From Saccharothrix sp. NRRL B-16314 (lineage in GTDB: Bacteria; Actinomycetota; Actinomycetes; Mycobacteriales; Pseudonocardiaceae): a stretch of DNA of 64,000 nucleotides. The stretch covers positions 1-64,000 of the forward strand of contig NZ_JNXC01000017.1 of assembly GCF_000716595.1 (NCBI RefSeq). The letters run 5' to 3'. The translations under genes were made by a program, and so were the position numbers. Numbering within the stretch: the first letter of the stretch is position 1; every line of letters starts with the position of its first letter. Below the pieces are notes generated by a model. It was not told the origin of the DNA and did no database searches. It was given only the letters and a program-made list of their open reading frames with translations. This document shows, in pieces, positions 25,508 to 34,486 of the stretch.

Positions 25508-27088
25508 TCAGAACCGGCCGAACAGCCAGTGACCGGGCTTGTCGGGGGTCGGGTCGAGGCAGAAGTCCCTGGCGGTCCGGACCACCTCCGTCACCCCGAC
25601 AATGCCGCGGTGGTCCGTGTCGAGGCGTTCGAACAGGGTGCGGGCGTCGTGGTCGGGCAGGCCGCAGCGGGTCATCAGGGTGCGGAACTCGTCGCGTTCC
25701 ACCACGCCCGTGCCGTCGGCGTCGACCAGTGCCAGCACGGCCGTCGCCAACGGGCGCAGCGTGTCCTCGAACGCCGTGTGCGTGGCGCGGGCCGCCCAGG
25801 CGAGGAACTCGGCCTTGGTGACGCGTCCGTCCTGGTCCGCGTCGGACTCGGCGGCCAGCGCCCGCCACAGGGCGCGGTAGGCGGAGCGGACGGCCATCGC
25901 GGCGGCGGACCGGGGCGGGTGGCCGAACGACTGGACCAGGCGCAGGGCGAAGACCTCGTAGTCGTCGCGGCGCAGGTAGCCGTCGCCGGTGGCGTCCAGC
26001 AGGTCGAAGCGCGGCGACGGGGTGACGGGCGCGGGGGAGTGGCCGGTGACCGCCGCCGCCCAGGCCGTCGCGTCGTCGCGGGCCGCGGTGAGGATCGTGC
26101 CGTGGTCGGCGTCCGGGTACGTCGTCAGCCGGACGGTGCTGCCCGCGGTGGCGATGTCGTCGGCGAAGTCGTGGATCACGGCCGGCGGCACGATCTCGTC
26201 GTTGCCGGCGGCGGCGAGGAAGACCGGGCGGTCCAGGCGGGTGATCGGGACGCGGCACTCGTCGAGCACCCGTTCCACGTGGTGGTGGCGGGTCAGGTCG
26301 GTCATGCCGGTCTCGTCGTTGGTGATCGCCTTGGTGGCGCGGAACAGCTCGACCAGCGACACGCGCTCGGCCAGGTCCACCAGGGTGGTGCCGCGCTCGG
26401 TGAGGAAGCCGTGGGTGAAGTCGGGGTACCGGGTGCGCATGCCCGCCAGCACGATCGGCACGAACGGGCAGACGGTGGCGGACGCGTCGCTGGTGCGGGT
26501 GGCGATGACGCGGACCAGGTGGACGGGCGGCGCGAGCGCGACCGTGCCCAGGAAGTCCAGTTCCGGCGCGTAGTTCGTGGCGATGAGGGCGGTGAACAGG
26601 GCGGCGTGGCCGCCTTGCGAGAAGCCCGCGACGAGCCAGCGGCGGTCGAGCGGGTGGTCGAGCCGGCGGGCGGCGCGGACGATGTCGACCACGTCGTCGG
26701 ACACGGCCTCGCCGTTGAAGTACGGGTGCGGTCCGGGCGTGGCAAGGCCTTCGTAGTCCGTCGCCGCGACGGCGTAGCCGGCCGCGAGCCACCCCGCGAT
26801 GTGGTTGCGCTCCAAGCGGAGCAGGCCGGTGCGGGAGGGTGCGGTGCGGTCGGACAGGCCCGTCGTGCCGTGGGCGTAGCTGACCACGGGCCAGCCGTCG
26901 GCGGGAGGCGTGCCGTCGGGGATGAACACCGACCCGGTGACGAGCCGCCCCCGGCCGTCGTGGCCGACGCCCTGGTAGAACACGCGGTACGCGACGTCGG
27001 CGTGGTCCGGTTTGAAGCGGGACGCGAGCGGTTGGGCGCGGATCAGCGTGCCGGGTGGTCTGGCGGGTGTCGTTCCGGTGGAGGGCAT
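25508..27088 (-). CDS. Alpha/beta-hydrolase (secretory lipase-like) fused to a four-EF-hand domain
   Basis: 526 residues. Residues ~1-350 are an alpha/beta hydrolase with the nucleophile elbow GFSQGGHAA, preceded by VVSYAHGTTGLSD and followed by FLAAAGNDEIVPP and a late DADHGTIL (acid and His). Residues ~360-520 carry four EF-hand loops: DATGDGYLRRDDYE, DADQDGRVTKAEFL, DADGTGVVERDEFR and a degenerate DTDHRGIVGVTEVV. The second half resembles calerythrin/CalD-type actinobacterial calcium proteins. There is no signal peptide. The ATG overlaps the ureD stop (TGATG), so the gene is translationally coupled to the urease operon. Calcium control of the hydrolase is an inference. Confidence 0.85.
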   Translation of the reverse strand: MPSTGTTPARPPGTLIRAQPLASRFKPDHADVAYRVFYQGVGHDGRGRLVTGSVFIPDGTPPADGWPVVSYAHGTTGLSDRTAPSRTGLLRLERNHIAGWLAAGYAVAATDYEGLATPGPHPYFNGEAVSDDVVDIVRAARRLDHPLDRRWLVAGFSQGGHAALFTALIATNYAPELDFLGTVALAPPVHLVRVIATRTSDASATVCPFVPIVLAGMRTRYPDFTHGFLTERGTTLVDLAERVSLVELFRATKAITNDETGMTDLTRHHHVERVLDECRVPITRLDRPVFLAAAGNDEIVPPAVIHDFADDIATAGSTVRLTTYPDADHGTILTAARDDATAWAAAVTGHSPAPVTPSPRFDLLDATGDGYLRRDDYEVFALRLVQSFGHPPRSAAAMAVRSAYRALWRALAAESDADQDGRVTKAEFLAWAARATHTAFEDTLRPLATAVLALVDADGTGVVERDEFRTLMTRCGLPDHDARTLFERLDTDHRGIVGVTEVVRTARDFCLDPTPDKPGHWLFGRF

Positions 27089-27918
27089 CACGCCCGGACG
27101 TTAGCGGCTACCGCCACCACCGATGGCTGAACCTCCCGCGCCCGGTCGGGCGGACGCCGCGACCGGCGGAGCGGAAGACCGGGACGGGCGGCGGTGGCGG
27201 TGTCCAGGAGGCGGTAGGCGGTGACGGTGTCGTCGGCCAGGGCGGTGGCCAGCGAACCGCCGTGGGCCAGGGGCACGAGCGACCACCACTCGCCGACCGC
27301 CGGTTCGGCCGGGTCGGGTTCGCCGACGAGCAGGTCGGTGGCGATGACGTGGTGACCGGCCAGGTGCGCGGGGGAGACGTCGAGGTCGGGGTCGCCGAGG
27401 TCGAGGTGTTGGCACAGCAGTGTGGTGCCGTCACGGCGCACGAGGGTGTCGCCGCGGAATCGTCCCGGCTGTTCGCCGCTGCGGCCGAGGACGACGACCT
27501 CGCGGAGGCGCAACCGGGCGTCGGGGGCGAGGTCGGCGCGCAACGAAGCGTGGTGGCGGGCACCGGCGGCGACGATGGTGGGTTCGGTCAGGTACTCCAG
27601 CCGCCCGCCCTCCGCGACGTCGAAGGTCACCGACGTGTGGCTGGGGCCGGGGCGTTGGCCGGGCAGCACGAGGGTCGCGCCGATCACGCGCAGGGTGAGC
27701 GCGGCGCCCGGACCCACCTCGACCGCGAGCTCCAGGACGTCGCCGCCCAGCGGTGCGGCGGCGGAGCCGACGACGTGGACCAGCGCGGTGTCCGGGTCCT
27801 CGTCGTGCCGTGCGGCGGGACAGGGCATCAGCGTCAGCGGCGACACCGATCGCAGGTCGCGCACGACGCTGCGACCGGTGCCGTCGCGTTCCACCACCAG
27901 CCGGGCGACGGCCTTCAC
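27088..27918 (-). CDS. ureD: Urease accessory protein UreD
   Basis: 276 residues of the UreD/UreH family, with [12 protein letters not shown] early and [30 protein letters not shown] and [17 protein letters not shown]. UreD is the scaffold that binds apo-urease and, with UreF and UreG, delivers nickel. The GTG start overlaps the ureG stop (GTGA). Its own stop overlaps the lipase start. The ureD-last order is normal in actinobacteria. Confidence 0.9.
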   Translation of the reverse strand: MKAVARLVVERDGTGRSVVRDLRSVSPLTLMPCPAARHDEDPDTALVHVVGSAAAPLGGDVLELAVEVGPGAALTLRVIGATLVLPGQRPGPSHTSVTFDVAEGGRLEYLTEPTIVAAGARHHASLRADLAPDARLRLREVVVLGRSGEQPGRFRGDTLVRRDGTTLLCQHLDLGDPDLDVSPAHLAGHHVIATDLLVGEPDPAEPAVGEWWSLVPLAHGGSLATALADDTVTAYRLLDTATAARPGLPLRRSRRPPDRAREVQPSVVAVAANVRA

Positions 27919-28652
27919 GCCGTGCCCGAGAGCCGGCCGACGTCGGCCTGGTCCTGGCAGAGCACGGCGCGGACCCAGGCGGCCACGTCGGGCGCGTCCG
28001 GCGTGTGCACGAGCGACTGGGTGATCACCGGCAGCTCGTGGCGGCGCATGCGGTGCGCGTCGGAGAGCATGACGTCCAGGTCGGCGCCGACGTGCTCGGC
28101 CAGGTCGGTCTTGTTGATGACGAGCAGGTCCGCGGTCGTGACGCCGGGGCCGCCCTTGCGGGGCACCTTGTCGCCGCCGGAGACGTCCACGACGAAGACC
28201 TGCCGGTCGACCAGGCCGCGGCTGAAGGTGGCGGTGAGGTTGTCGCCACCGCTCTCGATGACCACGAGGTCCAGCACCGGGAAGCGCTCTTCCAGCAGTT
28301 CGACGGCGTCGAGGTTGGCGGTGATGTCGTCGCGGATCGCGGTGTGCGGGCAGGCTCCGGTCTGCACGGCCTCGATGCGCTCCGGGTCCAGCACGCCCGC
28401 GCGGCGCAGGAAGTCGGCGTCCTCGGTGGTGTAGATGTCGTTGGTCACCACCGCGAGTTCCAGCTCGTCGCCCAGGGCTCGGCACAGCGCGGCGACCAGG
28501 GCGGTCTTGCCGCAGCCGACCGGGCCGCCGATGCCGAGGCGGAACGCGCGTCCCCGGTCGACCTGGCGCTGGTACGGGTCCGGGGCGGTGCGGGTGGGAT
28601 CGAAGTGGACCGGATGCGAGTGGCCGTGTCCGGTCGTGCGGTCAGCCGGCAA
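27915..28652 (-). CDS. ureG: Urease accessory GTPase UreG
   Basis: SIMIBI-class GTPase with a His-containing N-terminus ([12 protein letters not shown]), the P-loop [13 protein letters not shown], the invariant Cys-Pro-His nickel site ([12 protein letters not shown]), [12 protein letters not shown], and [12 protein letters not shown] for guanine recognition. It couples GTP hydrolysis to nickel insertion. The start is uncertain. A TTG at 28652 has GGAGG 9 bases upstream and begins just before the conserved His-rich tail. An ATG at 28685 would add 11 residues that merely read through the ureF end in another frame. Confidence 0.9.
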   Translation of the reverse strand: MPADRTTGHGHSHPVHFDPTRTAPDPYQRQVDRGRAFRLGIGGPVGCGKTALVAALCRALGDELELAVVTNDIYTTEDADFLRRAGVLDPERIEAVQTGACPHTAIRDDITANLDAVELLEERFPVLDLVVIESGGDNLTATFSRGLVDRQVFVVDVSGGDKVPRKGGPGVTTADLLVINKTDLAEHVGADLDVMLSDAHRMRRHELPVITQSLVHTPDAPDVAAWVRAVLCQDQADVGRLSGTA

Positions 28653-29358
28653 AGAGACGCACCTCCAAGCGGTGGGTTCGGTCATGGGTCTCGGCGAAGA
28701 GGTCGAGGGCGGGCGCGCTCGGCGCGGGCAGTTCGGCGGGTGGCCGGTCGCACGTCCCGGCCGCGGTCGCGGAGATGCGCCCGATCAGCGCGGACAGGTC
28801 GGCGACGACCGCGTTGACCCGGAACGGGTCCAGGCCCAGCAGCCGGACGCAGGCGCTCGCCGGTCCGCTGACCGACAGGTAGGCGGCGGCGAGCGCGGCG
28901 TGGCGCGGTGGCGCGCCCCCGATCCCGGCCAGCGCGCCCAGCGCGACGGGGTGGTGTGGCCGGGGTATGGCCGCCAGCAGGTCGTCCAGCACCGGTGACG
29001 GCCAGGCGAGCCGTCCGGCGCGGGCCATGCCGCGGCCCTGTGCGCGTGACGTCTCGCGTTGCGCGGGGGACGGGGTGCGGGCGTCGACTTCGACGTCCAG
29101 CTCACGCCACCAGTCCCGTTCTCGACCGGTGCGGGCGGCCGTGGCGGCGACGGCGGCGACGGCGGCGGCGAGCGCGCCGACCGTGCGGAGCCTGGCGCGC
29201 AGGAACGAGGCCAACGTCGGGACGTCGGTGACGAGACCCCGGGCGACCGCCTCTTCGAGCCCGCCGGAGTGGGCGTGCCCGCCGCCGGGGAAGCGCGAGT
29301 CCGCCAGGCACAGCACGGCGGCCGTCCCCGCGGCGCACGTCAGCTCGTCGGCGCTCAT
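28642..29358 (-). CDS. ureF: Urease accessory protein UreF
   Basis: 238 residues, all-helical UreF family: [20 protein letters not shown] near the N-terminus, [20 protein letters not shown] in the middle, and [20 protein letters not shown] toward the end. UreF acts on UreG as a fidelity factor in the UreDFG complex. The ATG overlaps the ureC stop (TGATG). Confidence 0.9.
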   Translation of the reverse strand: MSADELTCAAGTAAVLCLADSRFPGGGHAHSGGLEEAVARGLVTDVPTLASFLRARLRTVGALAAAVAAVAATAARTGRERDWWRELDVEVDARTPSPAQRETSRAQGRGMARAGRLAWPSPVLDDLLAAIPRPHHPVALGALAGIGGAPPRHAALAAAYLSVSGPASACVRLLGLDPFRVNAVVADLSALIGRISATAAGTCDRPPAELPAPSAPALDLFAETHDRTHRLEVRLFAG

Positions 29359-31094
29359 CAGAACAGGAAGTAGCGCTGCGCCATGGGCAACTCCGACACC
29401 GGATCGGGTTCGACCAGCTCGTCGTTGATGTAGACGGCGAAGTTGTCCGGCCGCACGACGACTTCGGGGAGTTCGCTGTTGAGCTTCATCCTGTCCTTGA
29501 ACACCCTTCGGGTGTTGTGCACCGCCTCCAACGGCGTGGCCGTCTTCAGGTCCGCTTGCAGGTCGACCTCCATCGCCTCTTCGGCGACGAAGTGCACGCT
29601 GCACTCGGCGGCGACCTTCGGCGCGGACCCGTACATCGGGCGCGACCACACCGGTTGCGGCGTCGGGATGGAAGCGCTCGGGTCGCCCATCTGGGCCCAG
29701 GCGATGAACCCGCCCTTGAACACCAGGTGCGGGCGCACCCCGAAGTACTTCGGCTCCCACAGCACCAGGTCGGCCAGCTTGTCGACCTCCACCGAGCCGA
29801 CCACGTGGTCGATGCCGTGCGCGATCGCGGGGTTGATCGTGTACTTGGCGACGTACCGGCGTGCCCGCATGTTGTCGTTGTCCGCGTTCGCGTCCTCGGT
29901 CGACCGGCCGCGCTTCGCCTTCATCACGTGCGCCGTCTGCCAGGTGCGCAGGGCGACCTCGCTGATCCGACCCATGGCCAGCGCGTCGGAGCTGATCATC
30001 GAGATCGCGCCCATGTCCTGCAGCACGTCCTCGGCGGCGATCGTGCTGGGCCGGATGCGGCTGCTCGCGAAGGCCAGGTCCTCCGGGATGGACCGGTTGA
30101 GGTGGTGGGCCACCATCAGCATGTCCAGGTGCTCGTCGAACGTGTTGACGGTGTGCGGCCGGGTCGGGTTGGTCGAGGAGGGCAGCACGTTGGGGTAGGA
30201 GACGACGCACAGGATGTCCGGCGCGTGCCCGCCACCGGCGCCCTCGGCGTGGTAGGCGTTGACGGAGCGCTCCCCGATGGCCTTCATCGTGGACTCCAGG
30301 AAACCGGCTTCGTTCAGGGTGTCGGTGTGGATGGCGACCTGCACGCCGCTCAGCTCCGCCACGCTCAGCGCCATGTCGAGCGCCGCGGGCGTCGCGCCCC
30401 AGTCCTCGTGGATCTTGAACCCGCCGGCACCCGCCCGCAGCTGCTCCCACAGGCCGGCGGGGTGAGCGGTGCAGCCCTTGCCCAGTTGCAGGACGTTCAC
30501 CGGTTGGCCGTCCATGGCGCGGAACATCCGGGCCAGGTTCCACGGGCCCGGTGTCACGGTGGTGGCCTTGCTGCCGTCCGCCGGACCGGTCCCGCCGCCG
30601 ATCAGGGTGGTCAGACCGCCCGCCAGGGCCGAGTCGACCAGTTGCGGGCAGACGAAGTGGACGTGGCAGTCGACGCCGCCGGCGGTGAGGATCCGGCCGT
30701 TGCCGGCGACGACCTCGGTGCCGGGACCGATGATCAACGCCGGGTCGACCCCGTCCATGGTGTCGGGGTTGCCCGCCTTGCCGATGCCGACGATCTTCCC
30801 GTCCCGGACGCCGACGTCGGCCTTGACCACGCCCCAGTGGTCGAGCACCACGGCGCCCGTGATCACCAGGTCCGGGGCGCCTTCCGCGCGCGTGGTCGAC
30901 GCCTGCCCCATCGACTCCCGGATGACCTTGCCGCCGCCGAAGACGACCTCGTCGCCCGAACCCCCGGGGCCCATCGAGCGGTCCTCGGTCGGCTCTATCA
31001 CCAGGTGCGTGTCCGCGAGCCGGATCTTGTCCCCGACCGTCGGCCCGAGCAGTTCGGCGTAGCGGCGCCGCTTGATCTCCCACCCGCCCGTCAT
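29358..31094 (-). CDS. ureC: Urease alpha subunit UreC
   Basis: 578 residues, full length. It has the nickel ligands CHVHF (HxH), the carbamylated Lys in [12 protein letters not shown], His in [10 protein letters not shown] and [13 protein letters not shown], and Asp in DALAMGR. The mobile flap reads [15 protein letters not shown]. Most ureases have CHH here, so the flap Cys (Cys319 in Klebsiella numbering) is Ala329 in this protein, while the catalytic flap His is kept. The enzyme hydrolyses urea to ammonia and carbamate in the cytosol. ATGA/TGATG overlaps couple it to ureB and ureF. Confidence 0.95.
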   Translation of the reverse strand: MTGGWEIKRRRYAELLGPTVGDKIRLADTHLVIEPTEDRSMGPGGSGDEVVFGGGKVIRESMGQASTTRAEGAPDLVITGAVVLDHWGVVKADVGVRDGKIVGIGKAGNPDTMDGVDPALIIGPGTEVVAGNGRILTAGGVDCHVHFVCPQLVDSALAGGLTTLIGGGTGPADGSKATTVTPGPWNLARMFRAMDGQPVNVLQLGKGCTAHPAGLWEQLRAGAGGFKIHEDWGATPAALDMALSVAELSGVQVAIHTDTLNEAGFLESTMKAIGERSVNAYHAEGAGGGHAPDILCVVSYPNVLPSSTNPTRPHTVNTFDEHLDMLMVAHHLNRSIPEDLAFASSRIRPSTIAAEDVLQDMGAISMISSDALAMGRISEVALRTWQTAHVMKAKRGRSTEDANADNDNMRARRYVAKYTINPAIAHGIDHVVGSVEVDKLADLVLWEPKYFGVRPHLVFKGGFIAWAQMGDPSASIPTPQPVWSRPMYGSAPKVAAECSVHFVAEEAMEVDLQADLKTATPLEAVHNTRRVFKDRMKLNSELPEVVVRPDNFAVYINDELVEPDPVSELPMAQRYFLF

Positions 31095-31465
31095 CGGCTG
31101 CCCTCGGCCGGGTCGGGTTTGGCGCTGTCCGGTGGTTCGCTCGCGTCCGGCCCGCGCTCGTCCAGTCCGCCCGCGAACTCCCACCGCAGTCCGGCGATGA
31201 CGCGCCGGCCACCGATCGGCACGAGGCGGACCTCGCGCTTCACGTTGGGCTCGAACCGCACGGCCGTGCCCGCCGGGATGTCCAGGCGTTGGCCCCAGGC
31301 CGCCGCCCGGTCGAACTCCAGCGCGGGGTTGACCGCGCCGAAGTGGAAGTGCGAACCGACCTGGACCGGCCGGTCGCCCTTGTTGACCACTTCCACGTGC
31401 GTTCGGGGCCGGTTCGGGTTGAGCGGCACCGCCGCTCGGGCCGGGATGATCTCACCTGGACGCAC
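31091..31465 (-). CDS. ureB: Urease beta subunit UreB
   Basis: 124 residues with the UreB core: [52 protein letters not shown] and [16 protein letters not shown]. The C-terminal ~20 residues are a Pro/Asp/Glu-rich extension. It is a structural subunit of the urease trimer and is encoded separately from ureA, as in most free-living bacteria. Confidence 0.93.
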   Translation of the reverse strand: MRPGEIIPARAAVPLNPNRPRTHVEVVNKGDRPVQVGSHFHFGAVNPALEFDRAAAWGQRLDIPAGTAVRFEPNVKREVRLVPIGGRRVIAGLRWEFAGGLDERGPDASEPPDSAKPDPAEGSR

Positions 31466-31487
31466 GCGGTCCTCCGCAGCTGGGGAT

Positions 31488-31790
31488 CTAGGGGATCGGG
31501 TCGTGGACGGTGACGAGCTTGGTGCCGTCCGGGAACGTCGCCTCGACCTGCACCATGTCGACCATGTCCGGCACGCCGTCCAGCACCTGGTTCCGGCGCA
31601 GCACGTTGCGGCCCGAAGCGGCCAGCTCGGCCACGCCCCGGCCCGCTCGCGCGCCTTCCAGCAAGTACGAGGTGATCAACGCGACGGCCTCCGGCTGGTT
31701 CAGCCGCAGACCGCTCTCCAGCCGCCGTCGGGCCAGGTCGGCGGCCACGTGGACGAGCAGCTTGTCCCGCTCCTGAGGTGACAGATGCAC
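31488..31790 (-). CDS. ureA: Urease gamma subunit UreA
   Basis: 100 residues, the standard length: [39 protein letters not shown], and the C-terminal [17 protein letters not shown]. The GTG start is at 31790. It is the first gene of ureABCFGD. The 278 bases upstream would hold the operon promoter; no clear box was seen. No ureE and no nickel transporter gene are in the window. Confidence 0.93.
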   Translation of the reverse strand: MHLSPQERDKLLVHVAADLARRRLESGLRLNQPEAVALITSYLLEGARAGRGVAELAASGRNVLRRNQVLDGVPDMVDMVQVEATFPDGTKLVTVHDPIP

Positions 31791-32014
31791 CAGACCGACG
31801 TTGCCACGGGCGATGGGAGAACACACCAGGTGACACCCGATGGGGATTTGTTCACCCACTGGAGCCGCGGGTGGTGGCGCGAGAGTCGACCCGGCCCGTC
31901 GACCGCTCACCTGGACGCGGGGCCTCGCCCCTCCTTCTGCGCCCGTCCTCCTGCGCAAAGGCGATGCGCCCACGACAGGCCGGTCGACGGCTGCGCGCGG
32001 TCCGACCCGACATA

Positions 32015-32056
32015 CGGGTCTGCGGCGCCCACCGTTCGGTGCGCGCCGCAGACCCG
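32015..32056 (-). terminator. Long hairpin terminator downstream of the surface-domain genes
   Basis: A perfect 14-bp stem (CGGGTCTGCGGCGC and its complement), with five further pairs inside and a TT loop. It lies 12 bases after the stop of the minus-strand surface-protein gene and separates it from the urease operon. Confidence 0.85.
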
Positions 32057-32068
32057 GTCTCGTGGTGG

Positions 32069-32704
32069 TCAGGGCTGGACGGTGAAGGTGTAGCTCTTCT
32101 GGCCGGTGGTGATCGCGCCGCCGGCCGCCTTGGTGGCGGTGACCTCGAAGACGGCGGTGTAGGTGCCGGCCGCCTCGAACGCCCAGTTGGCGTGGGCGTG
32201 GCTGTTGATCGCCAGGGTGCGGCTGTCGGGCAGGCCGTTGCCGCTGTCGAACCACACGGTCGGCGTGCCGCCGAAGCCGGTGGTGTAGACGCTGAAGTCG
32301 GCGGGTCCGGTGACGGAGACGAGCTTCACCGTCATCGAGTTGTTCAGCAGCACGCCGCTGGGGACGCCCGCGGTGTCGAGGCCCGGCCACAGGATTCCGC
32401 CGACCTGGTTCTGCGGCAGGACCCAGAACGTCGACCCCGGTGCGCCGAGGAACGAGTAGGCGCTGCCGGAGGGGACGGTGGACTTGCTCGCCGGTACGGC
32501 GTCGAGCGTGACGGTCGACGGGTCGCGGTCGACCGCCGGCGACGTGGTGCCGTCGCGGAGGTCGAGCGTGAGCGCGCTGCCGGTCCAGTCGACGTCGATG
32601 ACGTCGACGTGGCCGGCGGAGAGGGTGACGGCCGCGTGGGCGGTACCCGTGGTGAGCAGGGCGAGCCCGGTGGCGAGTGCGGCGGCGGTGAGGCGGGCGA
32701 TCAT
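32069..32704 (-). CDS. Secreted single-domain choice-of-anchor M (TIGR03769-type) protein
   Basis: 211 residues: a signal peptide ([22 protein letters not shown]) followed by one copy of the actinobacterial surface-anchored repeat domain. The conserved landmarks are GHVD at the start, [35 protein letters not shown] and [14 protein letters not shown]. It has no sorting signal or membrane anchor. The ATG overlaps the stop of the upstream gene, so the pair is one operon under a Zur-box-like site. The HxHxNW motif could bind a metal (inference). Confidence 0.82.
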   Translation of the reverse strand: MIARLTAAALATGLALLTTGTAHAAVTLSAGHVDVIDVDWTGSALTLDLRDGTTSPAVDRDPSTVTLDAVPASKSTVPSGSAYSFLGAPGSTFWVLPQNQVGGILWPGLDTAGVPSGVLLNNSMTVKLVSVTGPADFSVYTTGFGGTPTVWFDSGNGLPDSRTLAINSHAHANWAFEAAGTYTAVFEVTATKAAGGAITTGQKSYTFTVQP

Positions 32705-33348
32705 CGGTTCACCTTGAAGGAGTAGGTGGCGGGTGCGGACACGACGCGTTCACCGGTCGCGGCCAGGGTGCCGGTGGCGCGGACGGTGACGCTGTAGGTC
32801 CCGGGCGCTTCGAACGCCCAGTTGGCGTGGAGGTGGCCGCCGGGGGTCAGGTCGATCCGGTCGGGCAGGCCGTTGCCGCTGTCGACCAGCACGTTCGGCG
32901 CGCCGACCGCGTCGGTGGTGAAGATGCTGAAGTCGTCGGGGCCGCAGACGCCGACGACGCGCAGGCGGAGCGAGCCTTCGACGAACACGCCGGGCTCCAC
33001 CTCTTCCGCGGCGATGCCGGGCCACAGCAGGTCCGGGTCCTCGATCTCGGGCAGCACCCAGACCGGCGCGCCGGGTGCGCCGAGGAAGGAGTAGGCGGGG
33101 TCGGCGGGCACGGTGGTCTTCGCCGCGGACTTGGCGACCAGCAGCACCTCGGAGGGCGCGTACTCGGCTTCGGCGGCCTCGTCGTGGACGTGCAGGTCGA
33201 ACGCGCCGTTCTCGTAGGCGACGCCGAAGACGTCGACGTGCCCGGTGTCGATGGTGACGACCGGTGCGGCCGTCGCGGGTGCGGCGACGAGGCCGGACAG
33301 GCCGGTCACCGCGGTCAGGAGAAGGGCGATGCGTGCAGTCGTGCGCAA
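32701..33348 (-). CDS. Secreted choice-of-anchor M (TIGR03769-type) protein
   Basis: 215 residues. A signal peptide ([18 protein letters not shown], cleaved after APATAA) is followed by one repeat domain: [45 protein letters not shown] and [16 protein letters not shown] longer frame reaches 33429, but it would start upstream of a Zur-box-like palindrome at 33414-33428. The TTG at 33348 (GGAG 10 bases upstream) gives a proper signal peptide and is preferred. Start confidence is moderate. It is co-transcribed with the following domain protein. Confidence 0.78.
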   Translation of the reverse strand: MRTTARIALLLTAVTGLSGLVAAPATAAPVVTIDTGHVDVFGVAYENGAFDLHVHDEAAEAEYAPSEVLLVAKSAAKTTVPADPAYSFLGAPGAPVWVLPEIEDPDLLWPGIAAEEVEPGVFVEGSLRLRVVGVCGPDDFSIFTTDAVGAPNVLVDSGNGLPDRIDLTPGGHLHANWAFEAPGTYSVTVRATGTLAATGERVVSAPATYSFKVNR

Positions 33349-33413
33349 GGTCGGTGCACTCCATTCGTGCGGGGCGGTGCGGTCCGGTAGGACCACGGCC
33401 GAAGTCTTGCACA

Positions 33414-33428
33414 TGATTATCGTTTTCA
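33414..33428 (-). promoter_or_regulatory. Zur-box-like palindrome upstream of the surface-protein pair
   Basis: On the minus strand it reads TGAAAACGATAATCA, close to the actinobacterial Zur consensus TGAAAATGATTTTCA (7-1-7). It lies 66 bases before the chosen start of the first surface-protein gene. It predicts repression by zinc-loaded Zur. Confidence 0.65.
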
Positions 33429-33466
33429 ACTAGCCCGAACGGACCACTTTCCGGCGCCGCGGGCGG

Positions 33467-34321
33467 TCAGCCGGCCTCCGGTGCGCGTCCCCGGTGGGAC
33501 GACAAAGCGGTGAGCAGGGCCAGATCCGTGCGTCGACCGGCCCACGCGGGGTCGGCGGGATCGAGCAGCCGTGCCCACGCGGCGGCGTCCTCGTCGGTCA
33601 GGAACGGACGTGCCCGACCGACCCGTGCCGCGAGTTCGGCCAGCACCGTGGCGCGCACGTGGTCCGGCAGGGGAGCGGGCACGTCCACGAGGGCGCTGCG
33701 ACTGGAGACGTCGACCAGTCCCGCGTCGGCCAGCAGGTCGACCCAGCCGCCGGTCTGCCTCGCCTGGCCGGTGTGCTGGTCGAACCAGTCGGTGAACCAG
33801 CGGTTGTGCGCCTCGTCCAGGCGCACCTCCAGGCCGGGGCGGCCGACTCCGGTGTCCCACGGCAGGCAGCGCGTCGGCAGGCCGCCTTCGGCCAGGCACA
33901 GCACTCCGCCGGGGCGGAGCAGGCGCGCGAGGCCGGCCACGGCCGCGGCCCAGTCCCGGGTGTGGTGCACGCACGCCGCCGACCAGACCGCGGACACCGG
34001 CTCCGGGATCGGTGGCGGGCCGTCCTCCAGGTCGTGCCGCACCAACCGGACCCGGTCGGCCACGTCGGCTTCGCGTGCCGAACGGGCCACCGCGTCGAGC
34101 ATCGCGGGGTCGTTGTCCACCGCGTAGACCCGACCGGTGTCACCCACCGCCCGTGCCAGCGCGATGGTGACCGCGCCCGCGCCGGGGCCGATGTCGGCGA
34201 CCACGTCACCGGGGCGGACGTCCAGCGGGGTGAGCAGGGTCAGGTGAGCGGCCAGGAAGACCGCCTCTGCCGCGGCGGGGTCCTGGGTGGACGGACCGGT
34301 GGCGGTCCGGGGGCTGTTCAT
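33467..34321 (-). CDS. Class I SAM-dependent methyltransferase in the Zur-controlled locus
   Basis: 284 residues with the Rossmann SAM motif VVADIGPGAGAVTIALARAV, the acidic loop VYAVDNDPAM, and LLRPGGVLCLAEGG after it. The substrate is unknown. It is divergent from the zinc-transport genes, and its promoter lies in the same 165-bp region that holds two Zur-box-like palindromes. Zinc-responsive expression is therefore expected. It could take part in making a zincophore or in modifying a zinc-related protein, but nothing else nearby supports either. Confidence 0.78.
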   Translation of the reverse strand: MNSPRTATGPSTQDPAAAEAVFLAAHLTLLTPLDVRPGDVVADIGPGAGAVTIALARAVGDTGRVYAVDNDPAMLDAVARSAREADVADRVRLVRHDLEDGPPPIPEPVSAVWSAACVHHTRDWAAAVAGLARLLRPGGVLCLAEGGLPTRCLPWDTGVGRPGLEVRLDEAHNRWFTDWFDQHTGQARQTGGWVDLLADAGLVDVSSRSALVDVPAPLPDHVRATVLAELAARVGRARPFLTDEDAAAWARLLDPADPAWAGRRTDLALLTALSSHRGRAPEAG

Positions 34322-34376
34322 GTTCGCCGTCCTGTGCCTGTTCTGCGGGGAGGTGACAAGCGGCCAGTGTGACGAA

Positions 34377-34391
34377 TGACAATCGTTGTCG
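34377..34391. promoter_or_regulatory. Zur-box-like palindrome in the divergent promoter (methyltransferase-proximal)
   Basis: TGACAATCGTTGTCG, an imperfect 7-1-7 palindrome, 56 bases from the methyltransferase start. With the neighbouring box at 34411 it makes a pair suited to controlling both directions. Confidence 0.5.
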
Positions 34392-34410
34392 ACAGGGCCG
34401 GATGGCGGAT

Positions 34411-34425
34411 TGAAAATGATTGTCG
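34411..34425. promoter_or_regulatory. Zur-box-like palindrome in front of the zinc transporter operon
   Basis: TGAAAATGATTGTCG matches the Zur consensus TGAAAATGATTTTCA at 13 of 15 positions. A TATTAG hexamer follows at 34430, so the box would cover the -35 region of the transporter promoter, as expected for a repressor site. Confidence 0.7.
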
Positions 34426-34486
34426 TTCGTATTAGGTTCGCGGTGCCCCACCGCTCGGTGACGGGTGTCTGGAGGTTCGGGAACAG

